The notes under the pieces: generated by a model
Told to the model about the DNA's origin: nothing
Databases searched by the model: none
Seen by the model: the letters and a program-made list of their open reading frames with translations, nothing else
Shown here: positions 52,880 to 61,489 of the stretch, piece after piece
How the letters are laid out: each line of letters begins with the position of its first letter
Numbering within the stretch: the stretch's first letter is position 1
Made by a program: the position numbers and the translations under genes
Source: CBDFGE01 sp965247055
GTDB lineage: Bacteria > Chloroflexota > Dehalococcoidia > Lucifugimonadales > JAGWBF01
DNA length: 64,000 nt
Reading direction: 5' to 3'
Assembly: GCA_965247055.1 (NCBI GenBank)
Contig: CBDFGE010000003.1
Coordinates: 124,001-188,000 of the forward strand

Positions 52880-53191
52880 TCAGGCTTTTCTGGACGGGTC
52901 GAAGGCCTCGACCATGACCCGGACTTCCATCTTCGCTATATGGCTGTTGGGCAGGTCTCCCAAGGCCTTGCGCTCCGGCGTCTCGAAGTACTCGGCCTCC
53001 TTGGCCGGTATCTCGTCCACACTGGAGAACCTGCGCACCCATATGAACTCAGTCCTGTCGGCGTTCACCCATGTCTGCTCCACCGGGGTGCCGATCTTCT
53101 CCAAGATGGGCCTGAGGCGTTCGTCGAACAGCTTCAGGAAGGAGTCCATCATGCCCCGGTTTATGGTGTAGATGCGTAGCTGATAAGCCAC
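52880..53191 (-). CDS. NIPSNAP family protein
   Basis: A 103-residue ferredoxin-like (dimeric alpha/beta barrel) protein: YQLRIYTINRGMMDSFLKLFDERL at the N-terminus and a WVRRFSSVDE strand. Bacterial NIPSNAP proteins are small and of unknown role; they often lie beside oxidoreductases, as here. Cytoplasmic. Confidence 0.85.
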   Translation of the reverse strand: MAYQLRIYTINRGMMDSFLKLFDERLRPILEKIGTPVEQTWVNADRTEFIWVRRFSSVDEIPAKEAEYFETPERKALGDLPNSHIAKMEVRVMVEAFDPSRKA

Positions 53192-53471
53192 CGTGCTTCT
53201 CCTAACGGGTTGTGCCGGGGGCTGCGGGTCTAGGGTGTGCGGCCCTTACTCCTCCCCAACCCTGATGTGGAGGAGTGTAGTAGCGGAGTCGGGTGGTGTC
53301 AATCCCTGCCTGATCCGTGGCGCCATGGCCGTACCTCGAGATGCCCACACTCCCCGGAGGAGGGCGAGGGTTTGAGCGGCCGGCCCGGAACTGTTACCAT
53401 TAGGCGTCGGGTTGGCCTTCCGGCAACCTGGCGAGAAAGAAGGGAAAGACGGGAAAGAAGGGGAGGTAGTC

Positions 53472-54236
53472 ATGGCAGCCTTAGAGGAGTACGCGAACAA
53501 GTACGAGAACATTCGCATGGAGAGGCGCGACGGAATCCTCCAGATCACCTTCCATACCAATGGGGACACGTTGCAGTGGGCTGGCACCCCCCACCGGGAG
53601 TTCCCTCGTGCCTTCACCGACATCGGCGGGGACCCGGAGAACTTGGTGGTGATCGTAACCGGCGCCGGAGACGCCTTTTCTGGGCCTAGGGCGGGGGCGC
53701 AGGCCCGGCTCAAGAGGACCCCTCGACAGTGGGACAGCACGTACTGGGAGGGGAAGCAGCTCCTGACGAACCTGCTCAACATAGAGGTCCCCATGATCGG
53801 CGCCGTCAACGGACCAGCCCTGCGCCACTCCGAGCTGGCGTTGCTATGCGACATAGTCCTGGCTTCGGAGGACGCTGAGTTTCAGGACTCCTCCCATTTC
53901 CGGAATGGACTGGTGCCGGGTGACGGAATGCACATCGTCTATCCCCTGCTACTGGGCATAAACCGGGGCAGGTACTTCCTGCTCACCGGGCAGACACTGT
54001 CGGCCGGGCAGGCGCTGGAGCTCGGCCTGGTCAGCGAGGTGCTGCCGAAACGGGACCTGCTGCCCAGGGCATGGCAGCTGGCTGAGGAGATGGTGCAGAA
54101 ACCGCGCCTGGTCCTGCGCTACACTCGGGTGCTGCTGACCCAGTACCTCAAGCGCCAGATGCACGATATCCTGGGATATGGCCTCGCCCTGGAGGGGTTG
54201 GGAGTTGTGGACAACCTGGAGTCGGAACGAGACTGA
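53472..54236 (+). CDS. Enoyl-CoA hydratase/isomerase family protein
   Basis: A 254-residue crotonase-fold protein: VVIVTGAGDAFSGPRAGAQ (oxyanion loop 1), PMIGAVNGPALRHSELALLCDIVLASEDAEF (loop 2), and LLTGQTLSAGQALELGLVSEVL. The N-terminal stretch QWAGTPHREFPRAFTDIGGDPEN resembles the 6-oxocamphor hydrolase branch, which cleaves a diketone C-C bond. A hydratase remains possible. The ATG at 53472 follows GGGGAGG. Confidence 0.85.
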   Translation: MAALEEYANKYENIRMERRDGILQITFHTNGDTLQWAGTPHREFPRAFTDIGGDPENLVVIVTGAGDAFSGPRAGAQARLKRTPRQWDSTYWEGKQLLTNLLNIEVPMIGAVNGPALRHSELALLCDIVLASEDAEFQDSSHFRNGLVPGDGMHIVYPLLLGINRGRYFLLTGQTLSAGQALELGLVSEVLPKRDLLPRAWQLAEEMVQKPRLVLRYTRVLLTQYLKRQMHDILGYGLALEGLGVVDNLESERD

Positions 54237-54243
54237 GACGACG

Positions 54244-55197
54244 TTATTCGATGTCCGGGTGCGTGGAGATGAACCTAGCCGCCTTCGCGGGGTCCACCTG
54301 TGGGGCGCGTACCTGCACACCCGCCACCTCCTCCTGCAGGAGGAAGGTGATGTTGTTGTCCTTTTCTCCCCACCCCCGGTTCAGCGCCTGGATAGCGATC
54401 TGCTCGGCCAGCGTCGCCACCGGCATGGGCACGTTGTATTCCCGGGCCAGCTCGGTGGCCAGACCGATGTCCTTCCGCGCCAGTGCCAGGGCGAAGTTGG
54501 CGGGCTCGAACTTACCGCGGAACACGGTCTGGGCTAGCCCTTCGTGGAGGATGTTCATCCTGCCTAGCGAACCACGCCGCACGCACTCCCATAGCGCCTG
54601 GGGCTCCACCCCGGCCTTTACCCCCAATGTCATGCCCTCGGCTATGGCCTGGCGCACACCGTGGCCGATCATGTTGTGCACCAGCTTACACACGCTCCCC
54701 GCCCCGATGCTCCCGGCGTAAAACACCTTGTCCCCGAAGGCGTCGAGAATGGGTTTGATGCGCTGAAAGACCTCCTGCTCCCCTCCCACCATCACCGCCA
54801 GGTTCCTCGTGGCGGCGCCGGTCTTTCCACCGCTAACGGGCGCGTCCAGCACGTGGGCCCCCTTTCCGCGAAATAGTGGCTCGATCCGGCGGATGAGGGT
54901 GGGGCGGCTGGTGGAGAGGTCTACGTACACACCGCCCTGCCGGATGCCCTCCAGGACTCCCTCATGACCAATGGCCACCTCCTCCACCTCCGCAGGCCCC
55001 GGCAGGGCGGTGAAGGTCACGTCGCTGAGCCGGGCCACCTCGGCCGGAGACCCGGCCAGGCGCGCCCCCCCTTCCAGGAGTGCCCGAGTCGCGTCCTCTC
55101 TGATGTCATACACGACCATGGAGTAGCCGGCCTTCTGGATGTTCCCGGCCATTCCAGACCCCATGTTGCCGATGCCAATAAACCCTACCGTCTCCAT
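54244..55197 (-). CDS. NAD(P)-dependent 3-hydroxyacid dehydrogenase (HIBADH/tartronate semialdehyde reductase type)
   Basis: A 317-residue beta-hydroxyacid dehydrogenase. VGFIGIGNMGSGMAGNIQKAGY is the dinucleotide site, VDLSTSRPTLIRRI follows, VLDAPVSGGKTGAATRNLAVMVGG is the substrate-binding segment, and GSVCKLVHNMIGHGVRQAIAEG carries the catalytic Lys. Substrate not deducible. It ends just beyond the convergent crotonase gene. Confidence 0.88.
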   Translation of the reverse strand: METVGFIGIGNMGSGMAGNIQKAGYSMVVYDIREDATRALLEGGARLAGSPAEVARLSDVTFTALPGPAEVEEVAIGHEGVLEGIRQGGVYVDLSTSRPTLIRRIEPLFRGKGAHVLDAPVSGGKTGAATRNLAVMVGGEQEVFQRIKPILDAFGDKVFYAGSIGAGSVCKLVHNMIGHGVRQAIAEGMTLGVKAGVEPQALWECVRRGSLGRMNILHEGLAQTVFRGKFEPANFALALARKDIGLATELAREYNVPMPVATLAEQIAIQALNRGWGEKDNNITFLLQEEVAGVQVRAPQVDPAKAARFISTHPDIE

Positions 55198-55254
55198 GTC
55201 AACTCCTTCATCTGAGAGTAGCAGCGCTGGCGCGCGCCGTTGACCTGTTAAGTC

Positions 55255-56292
55255 CTACACCCGGAGGACCAACTTCCCAAAGAAGTTGTGCTCCTCCATC
55301 ATCCTATGGGCGTCGGCGGCCTGCTCCAGGGGGAAGACCTGATGGATGTGAGGCGCGATCCTGCCGCGGTTCAGCATGTCCACGATCTGCCGCATGTCCT
55401 CTTTGGAGCCCATGTAAACCCCGAAGACGGTGAGATGCCGGGTAAACATAAGCCCAAGGTGTAGCTCAGCCCGGTAGCCCGTGGTCACGCCGCAGTTGCC
55501 GTAACGGCCCCCGGGTTTGAGGGAGCTGTATGCCGCCTGAAACTGCTCGGTCCCCAGGTGGTCTACGACAACATCCACCCCCTCGCCTCCCGTTAGCTCC
55601 TTGACCCTCTGGGCGACATCCTCCTGGGTGTAGATGATCACCTCGTCGGCTCCCAGTTCCCTCGCCATGGCGGCCTTCTCCGGCGTGCTGGTCGTAGCGA
55701 TGACCCGGGCCCCCACTACCTTTTTGGCAACCTGGATGGCGGCCGTTCCCACGCCTGCCGAGGCAGAGAGCACCAGCGCCGTCTCCCAGGGCTTCAGGCG
55801 CGCCCGTCGAATCAGCATGTTCCACATTGGGAGGAAGACGGTTGGCACGGCGGCCGCCTGCTCGTAGGACACATGGTCGGCGATGGGTTGAACGTTGGCC
55901 GCCGGCACCGCGATGTATTCCGCATAGGCGCCGTCCATCGCCGTGCCCAGCATCCCGGAGTCCGGGCACAGATCGTCCTCCCCGGCCAGGCACCGGGAGC
56001 ACTGGCCGCAGGTGGTCTTCGGGTTGACCACCACCCGCGCCCCTAGCTTGATTTCCGTGACCCGGGTGCCCACCTCAACGACGTCCCCCGCCGAGTCTCC
56101 ACCCAGTATCAGCGGGGGCGGAAACTCCCGGCGTGTTCCCCGGACGCCCGCCCGGGTATACACGTCCAACCGGTTGAGGGCGCTGGTCCGGACCCTGACC
56201 CTTACCTGGTGGGCCTCGATGGGGGGGTCGGGACGCTCCCCCCAGATGAGCACCTCCGGTCCTCCGTGGGACTCTATGTACACAGCCTTCAT
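55255..56292 (-). CDS. Zinc-dependent alcohol dehydrogenase / quinone oxidoreductase-type MDR
   Basis: A 345-residue medium-chain dehydrogenase. LILGGDSAGDVVEVG in the catalytic domain, then NPKTTCGQCSRCLAGEDDLCPD with four Cys for the structural zinc; SASAGVGTAAIQVAKKVVGARVI is the coenzyme site. MEVHN-type C-terminal RMMEEHNFFGKLVLRV is typical of quinone-oxidoreductase-like MDRs. It is transcribed like the preceding 3-hydroxyacid dehydrogenase. Confidence 0.88.
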   Translation of the reverse strand: MKAVYIESHGGPEVLIWGERPDPPIEAHQVRVRVRTSALNRLDVYTRAGVRGTRREFPPPLILGGDSAGDVVEVGTRVTEIKLGARVVVNPKTTCGQCSRCLAGEDDLCPDSGMLGTAMDGAYAEYIAVPAANVQPIADHVSYEQAAAVPTVFLPMWNMLIRRARLKPWETALVLSASAGVGTAAIQVAKKVVGARVIATTSTPEKAAMARELGADEVIIYTQEDVAQRVKELTGGEGVDVVVDHLGTEQFQAAYSSLKPGGRYGNCGVTTGYRAELHLGLMFTRHLTVFGVYMGSKEDMRQIVDMLNRGRIAPHIHQVFPLEQAADAHRMMEEHNFFGKLVLRV

Positions 56293-56363
56293 ATCTACGT
56301 CCTCCCCGAAGCAGATGCTGCCCGACGGTGCTGTCGGGCTCTGATTATCCCCTGCTTTGGTGT

Positions 56364-56576
56364 CTACTTCCCTTCCTGCAGATCCTCATAGCAGTTCTTG
56401 CATAGGAAGACCAGCGCTAAAGCGTCCTCGTGGCTCGCGATACGGCCGCATTGGGGCACCTGAACCTCGACGCTCCAGGGCTGGTGAAACTTCCCGCCGC
56501 ACATCTGGCAGGAGGCCTGATGGTACTCGTCCAGGGGGCCATCGCATACCCCGCACAGCTCGTCGGATTCCATCAC
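56364..56576 (-). CDS. Small zinc-ribbon protein
   Basis: A 70-residue protein with three Cys pairs: CGVCDGPLDEYHQASC, QMCGGKF, and FLCKNCYEDL. They can bind two zinc ions in a ribbon or treble clef. No defined role. It follows the cca gene by six bases and could be co-transcribed. Confidence 0.7.
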   Translation of the reverse strand: MMESDELCGVCDGPLDEYHQASCQMCGGKFHQPWSVEVQVPQCGRIASHEDALALVFLCKNCYEDLQEGK

Positions 56577-56582
56577 GGTGGA

Positions 56583-57845
56583 TCAGCCCCCTTTCGTCCC
56601 GATGTACTCTTTCGCCAGCCGCATCTCTTCGCTACGGGTGGACACCCTCCCCTCGATCCTGGCGGCTCTCAGCTTTCGGAGGACCTCGCCTAAGGCAGGG
56701 CCCTGGGCCAGTCCCATCGCTATGAGGTCCCTTCCGTCCAGGGAGGGTTTCACATGACGCAGCCTGGTCAGGTAAATGGCCAGGGCCTCTCTGGCCGTGG
56801 ACAAGGTCGACAGCAGGGCGGCCACCTGTATCGAGATCGGCGAGAGAGAGTCGAGGAAATCGCACATCTCCGGGGTCGGTAGGTCCGCCCCTCCCATTTG
56901 GGGTCGGGCGCCGGGATCTCCACCGCACCTCAGCTTCAAGGAGATGGTGTCCCCCACTACCTTCGCCCACCTGGAGGGCATCCGCAGTCGCTGGATGAAG
57001 CCGTCCCCTTCTTGCGGAGAGAGAGGGTAGGACAGGGCGGCGAGATAGGCGAGGGGAATCTGACCGGCGGCGTGGTCCGCCAGGGCCACGGTCGCCGTAC
57101 CTTCGCCCAGGGGATGGTATATGGCTCTGAGGATGCCCAGGTTGCCCGACCGTCCCAATGGCAGGTGGGGCCGCTTCTCCTCGAACATGTGCTGGAGCTC
57201 ACGCCTCAGGCGCTCCCCGCTCACCGTATCGAGAGTGCCCCCCGGTACCGCCTCCAGCAGCAGCCCGAGAGTCTGCCCTTCCAGTAAGAGTCCCAGCCGC
57301 TGCTCGTACCTGACCGCTCGAAGGAGGCGAGTGGGGTCGTCCACGAAACTACCTTCGTGAAGCACCCGTATGACTCCCGTGTCAAGGTCCTTCCTGCCAC
57401 CGTGCGGGTCGAGCAGGCATTGGTGGTGAGGTCCCGAGAGGGCCATGGCCATTGCGTTGATCGTAAAGTCGCGGCGCGCCAGGTCGTCCTGGATCGTACT
57501 GGGGGACACCTTGGGAAGGGCGCCGGGCCTGGGGTAAGTCTCCCGCCTGGCCGTCGCGAGGTCGAAGCGCTGCCCCCGCAGCCTGACGGTGGCGGTCCCG
57601 AACTGGGAGCGGGCGGGTTTCCCGCTCCCCGCCTCCAGAGACACCGCGAGGGCAAGGGCGGCCGCGTCGCCCTCCACCACCAGGTCCAGGTCGTTGAGTG
57701 GGGTCCCCAGCAACACGTCCCGCACCGAGCCGCCCACGAGATAAATGGGCATATGCATCTCGGAGGCTTTGCCGGCTATGCTCTCTAGGAGAGCGAAGGC
57801 GTCAGAGGGCAGGGAACTCTCTAGGGTGGACGGTAGTTTGGTCAT
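56583..57845 (-). CDS. cca: CCA-adding tRNA nucleotidyltransferase / poly(A) polymerase family
   Basis: A 420-residue class II nucleotidyltransferase. YLVGGSVRDVLLGTPLNDLDLVVEGDA carries the GG and DxD motifs that bind ATP/CTP and metal; RRDFTINAMAMAL and DLDTGVIRVLHEGSFVDDPTRLLRAVRYEQRLGLLL are the next conserved blocks (head and neck). The C-terminal body and tail are long and diverged. The tRNA in this window has an encoded CCA, so repair may be its main role there. The ATG at 57845 is preferred: an extended -10 promoter ends about 35 bases upstream and upstream ATGs lie before that. Confidence 0.88.
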   Translation of the reverse strand: MTKLPSTLESSLPSDAFALLESIAGKASEMHMPIYLVGGSVRDVLLGTPLNDLDLVVEGDAAALALAVSLEAGSGKPARSQFGTATVRLRGQRFDLATARRETYPRPGALPKVSPSTIQDDLARRDFTINAMAMALSGPHHQCLLDPHGGRKDLDTGVIRVLHEGSFVDDPTRLLRAVRYEQRLGLLLEGQTLGLLLEAVPGGTLDTVSGERLRRELQHMFEEKRPHLPLGRSGNLGILRAIYHPLGEGTATVALADHAAGQIPLAYLAALSYPLSPQEGDGFIQRLRMPSRWAKVVGDTISLKLRCGGDPGARPQMGGADLPTPEMCDFLDSLSPISIQVAALLSTLSTAREALAIYLTRLRHVKPSLDGRDLIAMGLAQGPALGEVLRKLRAARIEGRVSTRSEEMRLAKEYIGTKGG

Positions 57846-57884
57846 GCTTCGAGGCTGGGGAAGCCGCGCTTTTGGGACGCTGCA

Positions 57885-57893
57885 ATTATAACA
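57885..57893 (-). promoter_or_regulatory. Extended -10 promoter of cca
   Basis: Minus strand TGTTATAAT. It lies about 40 bases before the ATG at 57845. No -35 box matches. Confidence 0.5.
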
Positions 57894-57969
57894 CATCTCT
57901 ATTTCGGCGGCGGCCGCAACCTTCCCTCCAAATGATTAGGATACGGCATGTAAGTTTTTTCACGAAATC

Positions 57970-57998
57970 TTGACTCATTGGTCCTACCTGATTACAAT
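57970..57998 (+). promoter_or_regulatory. Promoter of rex
   Basis: TTGACT (57970-57975), 17-base spacer, TACAAT (57993-57998). The predicted start is near 58005, giving a leader of about 110 bases. The leader contains TTGTGA (from 58034), a possible half of a Rex site, but no convincing second half. Confidence 0.65.
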
Positions 57999-58113
57999 GT
58001 AGGCACGCATTGAGCCTCAGATGGCAGGTATTGTGATCGTGGGACATAAATGGTTATCTGTCACCGTTCAGGGCACGCTGCTGGCCGGCGGCAACTTTGG
58101 AGGCGGGTCCTGA

Positions 58114-58779
58114 ATGGCGCGGCAGCAGGGAGCCCCTCAAAGCGGCCAGTCCGAGGTGCCCGAGGTGGTGGTGATGAGGCTTCCTAATTACATTCGCGTC
58201 CTCAGCTCCCTCCTTGGTGAAGGTACGGAGATAGTGAGCTCCCAGAAGCTTGGAGAGGTCCTCCAGGTGACTCCAGCCCAGATACGGAAGGACCTGAGCT
58301 ACTTCGGCCGCTTCGGCAAACAGGGGCGGGGATACAGTGTACGGCACCTCCTGGTGGGGCTGAAGGGGGTCATGGGGCTGGACAGGCATTGGAAGGTGGG
58401 GCTGGTGGGCGTGGGGCAGCTGGGAGGGGCGATTCTGAGCTATCCGGGCTTCGCTCCGGAGGGCTTCAAGATCGTGGCAGCCTTCGATTCAAACCCCAAG
58501 ATTATCGGGTGGACTTTCGGTAACCTGAAAGTCCAGTCCATGGATGAATTGGACCGCACCGTGGTGGACCTGAGCATCGATATAGGCATCGTCGCCGTAC
58601 CGAGAGCCCACGCCCAAGACGTGATGGACCAGTTGACCCAGTGTGGCGTGAAGGCCATTCTTAACTACGCTCCGATGTCTCCCCAGGCACAGGCCGGGGT
58701 CAAGATAAGGAGCATCGACCCAGTCCTGTCGCTCCAGACCCTCACCTTTTACCTGGTGGCCGGCGGTCCCTCAGGCTAA
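58114..58779 (+). CDS. rex: Redox-sensing transcriptional repressor Rex
   Basis: A 221-residue NADH/NAD+ sensor. The N-terminal winged helix (LPNYIRVLSSLLGEGTEIVSS, then QVTPAQIRKDLSYFGRFGKQGRGY) binds operators. The Rossmann domain has VGLVGVGQLGGAILSYPGF as its nucleotide loop and KAILNYAPM near the C-terminus. High NADH releases it from DNA. Its stop codon (TAA 58777-58779) overlaps the atpC stop on the other strand by two bases. It could control respiratory genes, possibly the adjacent ATP synthase. Confidence 0.94.
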   Translation: MARQQGAPQSGQSEVPEVVVMRLPNYIRVLSSLLGEGTEIVSSQKLGEVLQVTPAQIRKDLSYFGRFGKQGRGYSVRHLLVGLKGVMGLDRHWKVGLVGVGQLGGAILSYPGFAPEGFKIVAAFDSNPKIIGWTFGNLKVQSMDELDRTVVDLSIDIGIVAVPRAHAQDVMDQLTQCGVKAILNYAPMSPQAQAGVKIRSIDPVLSLQTLTFYLVAGGPSG

Positions 58780-59207
58780 GCCGGAGCGGTCGGGCGCTCC
58801 CGTGGCCGCCGCCTCCGCACCACCCTCAGCCGTGTCTCGGCACGCCTCAAAGCTGCCGTGGCCCGCTCCAGGTCCAGGTCGGCGGTACGGCTGGCAAGGC
58901 GCTCCCGCGCCCCCTCGATGGCTTTGCGCGCGCGCTCCTCGTCGATCTCCTCGGAGCGCTCGCAGGCATCGGCCAGGATGGAGACCTGGTTCCCCATGAC
59001 CTCCAGGAAACCGCCGCTCACAATCAGGTAGCTCTCCTGACCGTCCTTGCGTATCATGATCTCCCCGGGCTGAAGGGCGGTCATGAGGGGGGCGTGGTGG
59101 GGAAGGATGCCCAGCTCGCCGTCGATGCCCGGCGCCACCAGGACCTCCACTTCGTCGGAGTAGACCTTCCGCTCGGCGGTGATGATCTCAAGGTGCATGG
59201 TAGCCAT
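58776..59207 (-). CDS. atpC: F1Fo ATP synthase epsilon subunit
   Basis: A 143-residue epsilon subunit: an N-terminal beta sandwich (LEIITAERKVYSDEVEVLVAPG, then GELGILPHHAPLMTAL) and two C-terminal helices (from about residue 85, ending in a basic RRRRPRERP tail). It inhibits ATP hydrolysis and couples rotor to stator. Last gene of the operon. No terminator was recognised, and rex is immediately convergent. Confidence 0.93.
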   Translation of the reverse strand: MATMHLEIITAERKVYSDEVEVLVAPGIDGELGILPHHAPLMTALQPGEIMIRKDGQESYLIVSGGFLEVMGNQVSILADACERSEEIDEERARKAIEGARERLASRTADLDLERATAALRRAETRLRVVRRRRPRERPTAPA

Positions 59208-59216
59208 CGGGTGCTC

Positions 59217-60611
59217 CTATACCGCAGCCATCTGGCGGGCCTTCTCTGCCACCTCGTCCATGGTGCCGGTCATGTAGAAGGCCTGCTCGGGTAGGTCGTC
59301 GTGCTTTCCGTCCAGTATCTCGGCGAAGCCTCGCACCGTCTCCCGGACGGGCACGTACTTGCCCCCCATGTCCGTGAAGGCCTCGGCGACGTAGAAGGGC
59401 TGGGTAAGGAACCTCTGTATCCTCCGGGCCCGGGATACCGTCAGCTTGTCCTCTTCGGAAAGCTCCTCAATCCCGAGGATGGCGATGATGTCCTGGAGTT
59501 CCCGGTAGCGCTGGAGCACCTGCTGCACGCCCCGGGCCACCCGGTAGTGCTCTTCGCCCACGAACCTCGGCTCCAGCATGCGGGAGAAGGAGGCCAGGGG
59601 ATCGACCGCTGGATAGAGGCCCTGGGCCGCGAGGGACCTCTCCAGGGACACAACCGCGTCCAGGTGGCCGAAGGTGGTGACGATCCCTGGGTCGGTGTAG
59701 TCGTCGGCGGGCACGTAGATGGCCTGGAAGGAGGTGATGGAGCCCTTCTTGGTGGAGGTTATCCGCTCCTCCAGGACGCCCATCTCTGTGCCCAGTGTGG
59801 GCTGGTAGCCTACCGCCGAGGGCATCCGTCCCAGGAGGGCCGACACCTCCATGCCCGCCAGAATATAGCGGTAGATGTTGTCGATGAACATCAGCACGTC
59901 CTGGTTCTGCACGTCCCGGAAGTACTCGGCCATGGTAATGCCGGTCAGGCCGATCCTGGCCCGCACTCCTGGGGGCTCATTCATCTGCCCGAAAACCAGG
60001 ACGGTGCTACCCATAACCCCCGAAGCCTGCATCTCACGCCAGAGGTCGTTGCCTTCCCTGGAGCGCTCTCCCACTCCCGCGAATACGGAGACCCCCTGGT
60101 GTACCGCGGCGATGTTCCGTATCAGCTCCATTATAATTACTGTCTTACCAACGCCGGCGCCGCCATAGGCGCCTACTTTGCCACCCTTCATGAAAGGCGT
60201 TATCAGGTCGAAGACCTTTATTCCGGTCTCAAGAATCTCGGTGGTAGTCTCCTGCTCCTCGAAGGAAGGGGGCGGTCGGTGGATGGGCCAGTGCTCGGGA
60301 GACTCTATGGGTCCCAGGTTGTCCAGGGGCTCGCCCATCACGTTGAACAGGCGCCCCAGGGTCTCCTGACCGACGGGCACCATGACCGGGTTTTCGGTGT
60401 CCACCGCCTCGGTGCCGCGGGACAGCCCCTCGGTGGGTCCCAGGGCCAGGCAGCGCACCCAGTTATTGCCCACGTGCTGCTCCACCTCGAGGGTCAGTTT
60501 CTCTCCGCTTTGGTCTATCACCAGGGCGTTGAACAGGGTGGGGAGCTGTTCTGGAGGGAACTCTACGTCCACCACCGTGCCGATCACCTGGACCACCTTG
60601 CCTTTGCCCAT
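59217..60611 (-). CDS. atpD: F1Fo ATP synthase beta subunit
   Basis: A 464-residue catalytic subunit. Walker A is GGAGVGKTVIIMEL near residue 155, the catalytic GVGERSREGNDLWREM follows, and VLMFIDNIYRYILAG is Walker B. LASFSRMLEPRFVGEEHYRVARGVQQVLQRY and the C-terminal EQAFYMTG are standard. It starts at the ATG 15 bases after atpG. Confidence 0.96.
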   Translation of the reverse strand: MGKGKVVQVIGTVVDVEFPPEQLPTLFNALVIDQSGEKLTLEVEQHVGNNWVRCLALGPTEGLSRGTEAVDTENPVMVPVGQETLGRLFNVMGEPLDNLGPIESPEHWPIHRPPPSFEEQETTTEILETGIKVFDLITPFMKGGKVGAYGGAGVGKTVIIMELIRNIAAVHQGVSVFAGVGERSREGNDLWREMQASGVMGSTVLVFGQMNEPPGVRARIGLTGITMAEYFRDVQNQDVLMFIDNIYRYILAGMEVSALLGRMPSAVGYQPTLGTEMGVLEERITSTKKGSITSFQAIYVPADDYTDPGIVTTFGHLDAVVSLERSLAAQGLYPAVDPLASFSRMLEPRFVGEEHYRVARGVQQVLQRYRELQDIIAILGIEELSEEDKLTVSRARRIQRFLTQPFYVAEAFTDMGGKYVPVRETVRGFAEILDGKHDDLPEQAFYMTGTMDEVAEKARQMAAV

Positions 60612-60625
60612 GTCAACCTCTCCGG

Positions 60626-61489
60626 TTAAGAATGATGGTGCGCTGTGCCGCCCATTATATCCAGCAGCTCGTTGGTGATGCTCTCCTGGCGTACCTTGTT
60701 GCCGAGAAGGGCGAGATCGGACACCATTTCGCTGGCGTTCTCGGTGGCGTTGCGCATGGCGACCATGCGGGCCGACTGCTCGCTGGCGATCAGCTCCAGC
60801 AGGGCGTGGTAGACCTGCATCTCCACGAACCTGGGGAGCAGGGAGCCCAGCACCACCAGGCTGTCTGGCTCGTATATGTATCCGACCCTCTCCTCGGCAC
60901 GCAGCTCGGCGGGGGCGATGGGCAGGAGCCGCCTGATAACGGGCCGCTGGACCGTGGTAGACACGAACTCTGCGTAGGATAGATAGGCTTCGTCGGTCGA
61001 CCCATCGGTGTATTCCTGCATCACCAGGTGGGAGATAGCGGTAGTATCGGCCAGGGAGGGCCTGTCGCCCAGGTTCATGAAGATGGCCTTCACGTCCTGG
61101 CCGTACCGCACCATGAAGTCCCTGCCCTTTCTACCCACGGCGATTACGGTCACGGGCACCTGCTGCTCGAGGATGAACTGGGCAACGCGGCGGTTGAGGG
61201 TGGAGTGGAGGCCCCCGCACAGCCCCCTGTCCGGAGCGATGTGGACTATCGAGATGCGGCTGACGGGCCGTTTCTCAAGGAGGGGCTGCACCGAGTCGCT
61301 GTCTTCCCCTGGCTGAGCCGCCAGGTGGGCGATCACCTCCTGAATCTTCTCCGAGTACGGCCTACCCGCCAGCACGCTGGACTGGGCGCGGCGCATCCTG
61401 GAGGCGGCTATCATCTCCATGGCCTTGGTGACCTTCGCCGTGTTCTCGATGCTCCGCATCCGCCGGCGAATCTGTCTCAGGCTGGGCAT
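60626..61489 (-). CDS. atpG: F1Fo ATP synthase gamma subunit
   Basis: A 287-residue central stalk subunit. RQIRRRMRSIENTAKVTKAMEMIAASRMRRAQ at the N-terminus and ARMVAMRNATENASEMVSDL at the C-terminus are the two long helices that turn inside the alpha3beta3 ring. Its ATG is directly next to the stop of atpA. Confidence 0.95.
   Translation of the reverse strand: MPSLRQIRRRMRSIENTAKVTKAMEMIAASRMRRAQSSVLAGRPYSEKIQEVIAHLAAQPGEDSDSVQPLLEKRPVSRISIVHIAPDRGLCGGLHSTLNRRVAQFILEQQVPVTVIAVGRKGRDFMVRYGQDVKAIFMNLGDRPSLADTTAISHLVMQEYTDGSTDEAYLSYAEFVSTTVQRPVIRRLLPIAPAELRAEERVGYIYEPDSLVVLGSLLPRFVEMQVYHALLELIASEQSARMVAMRNATENASEMVSDLALLGNKVRQESITNELLDIMGGTAHHHS

Noticed and set aside
58034..58052. Rex operator in the rex leader
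   Set aside because: Only the TTGTGA half is present; the second half (ACATAA) does not match TCACAA and spacing is off.
59301..60629. Long open frame antisense to atpD
   Set aside because: Mirror of a conserved gene, composition typical of a shadow frame.
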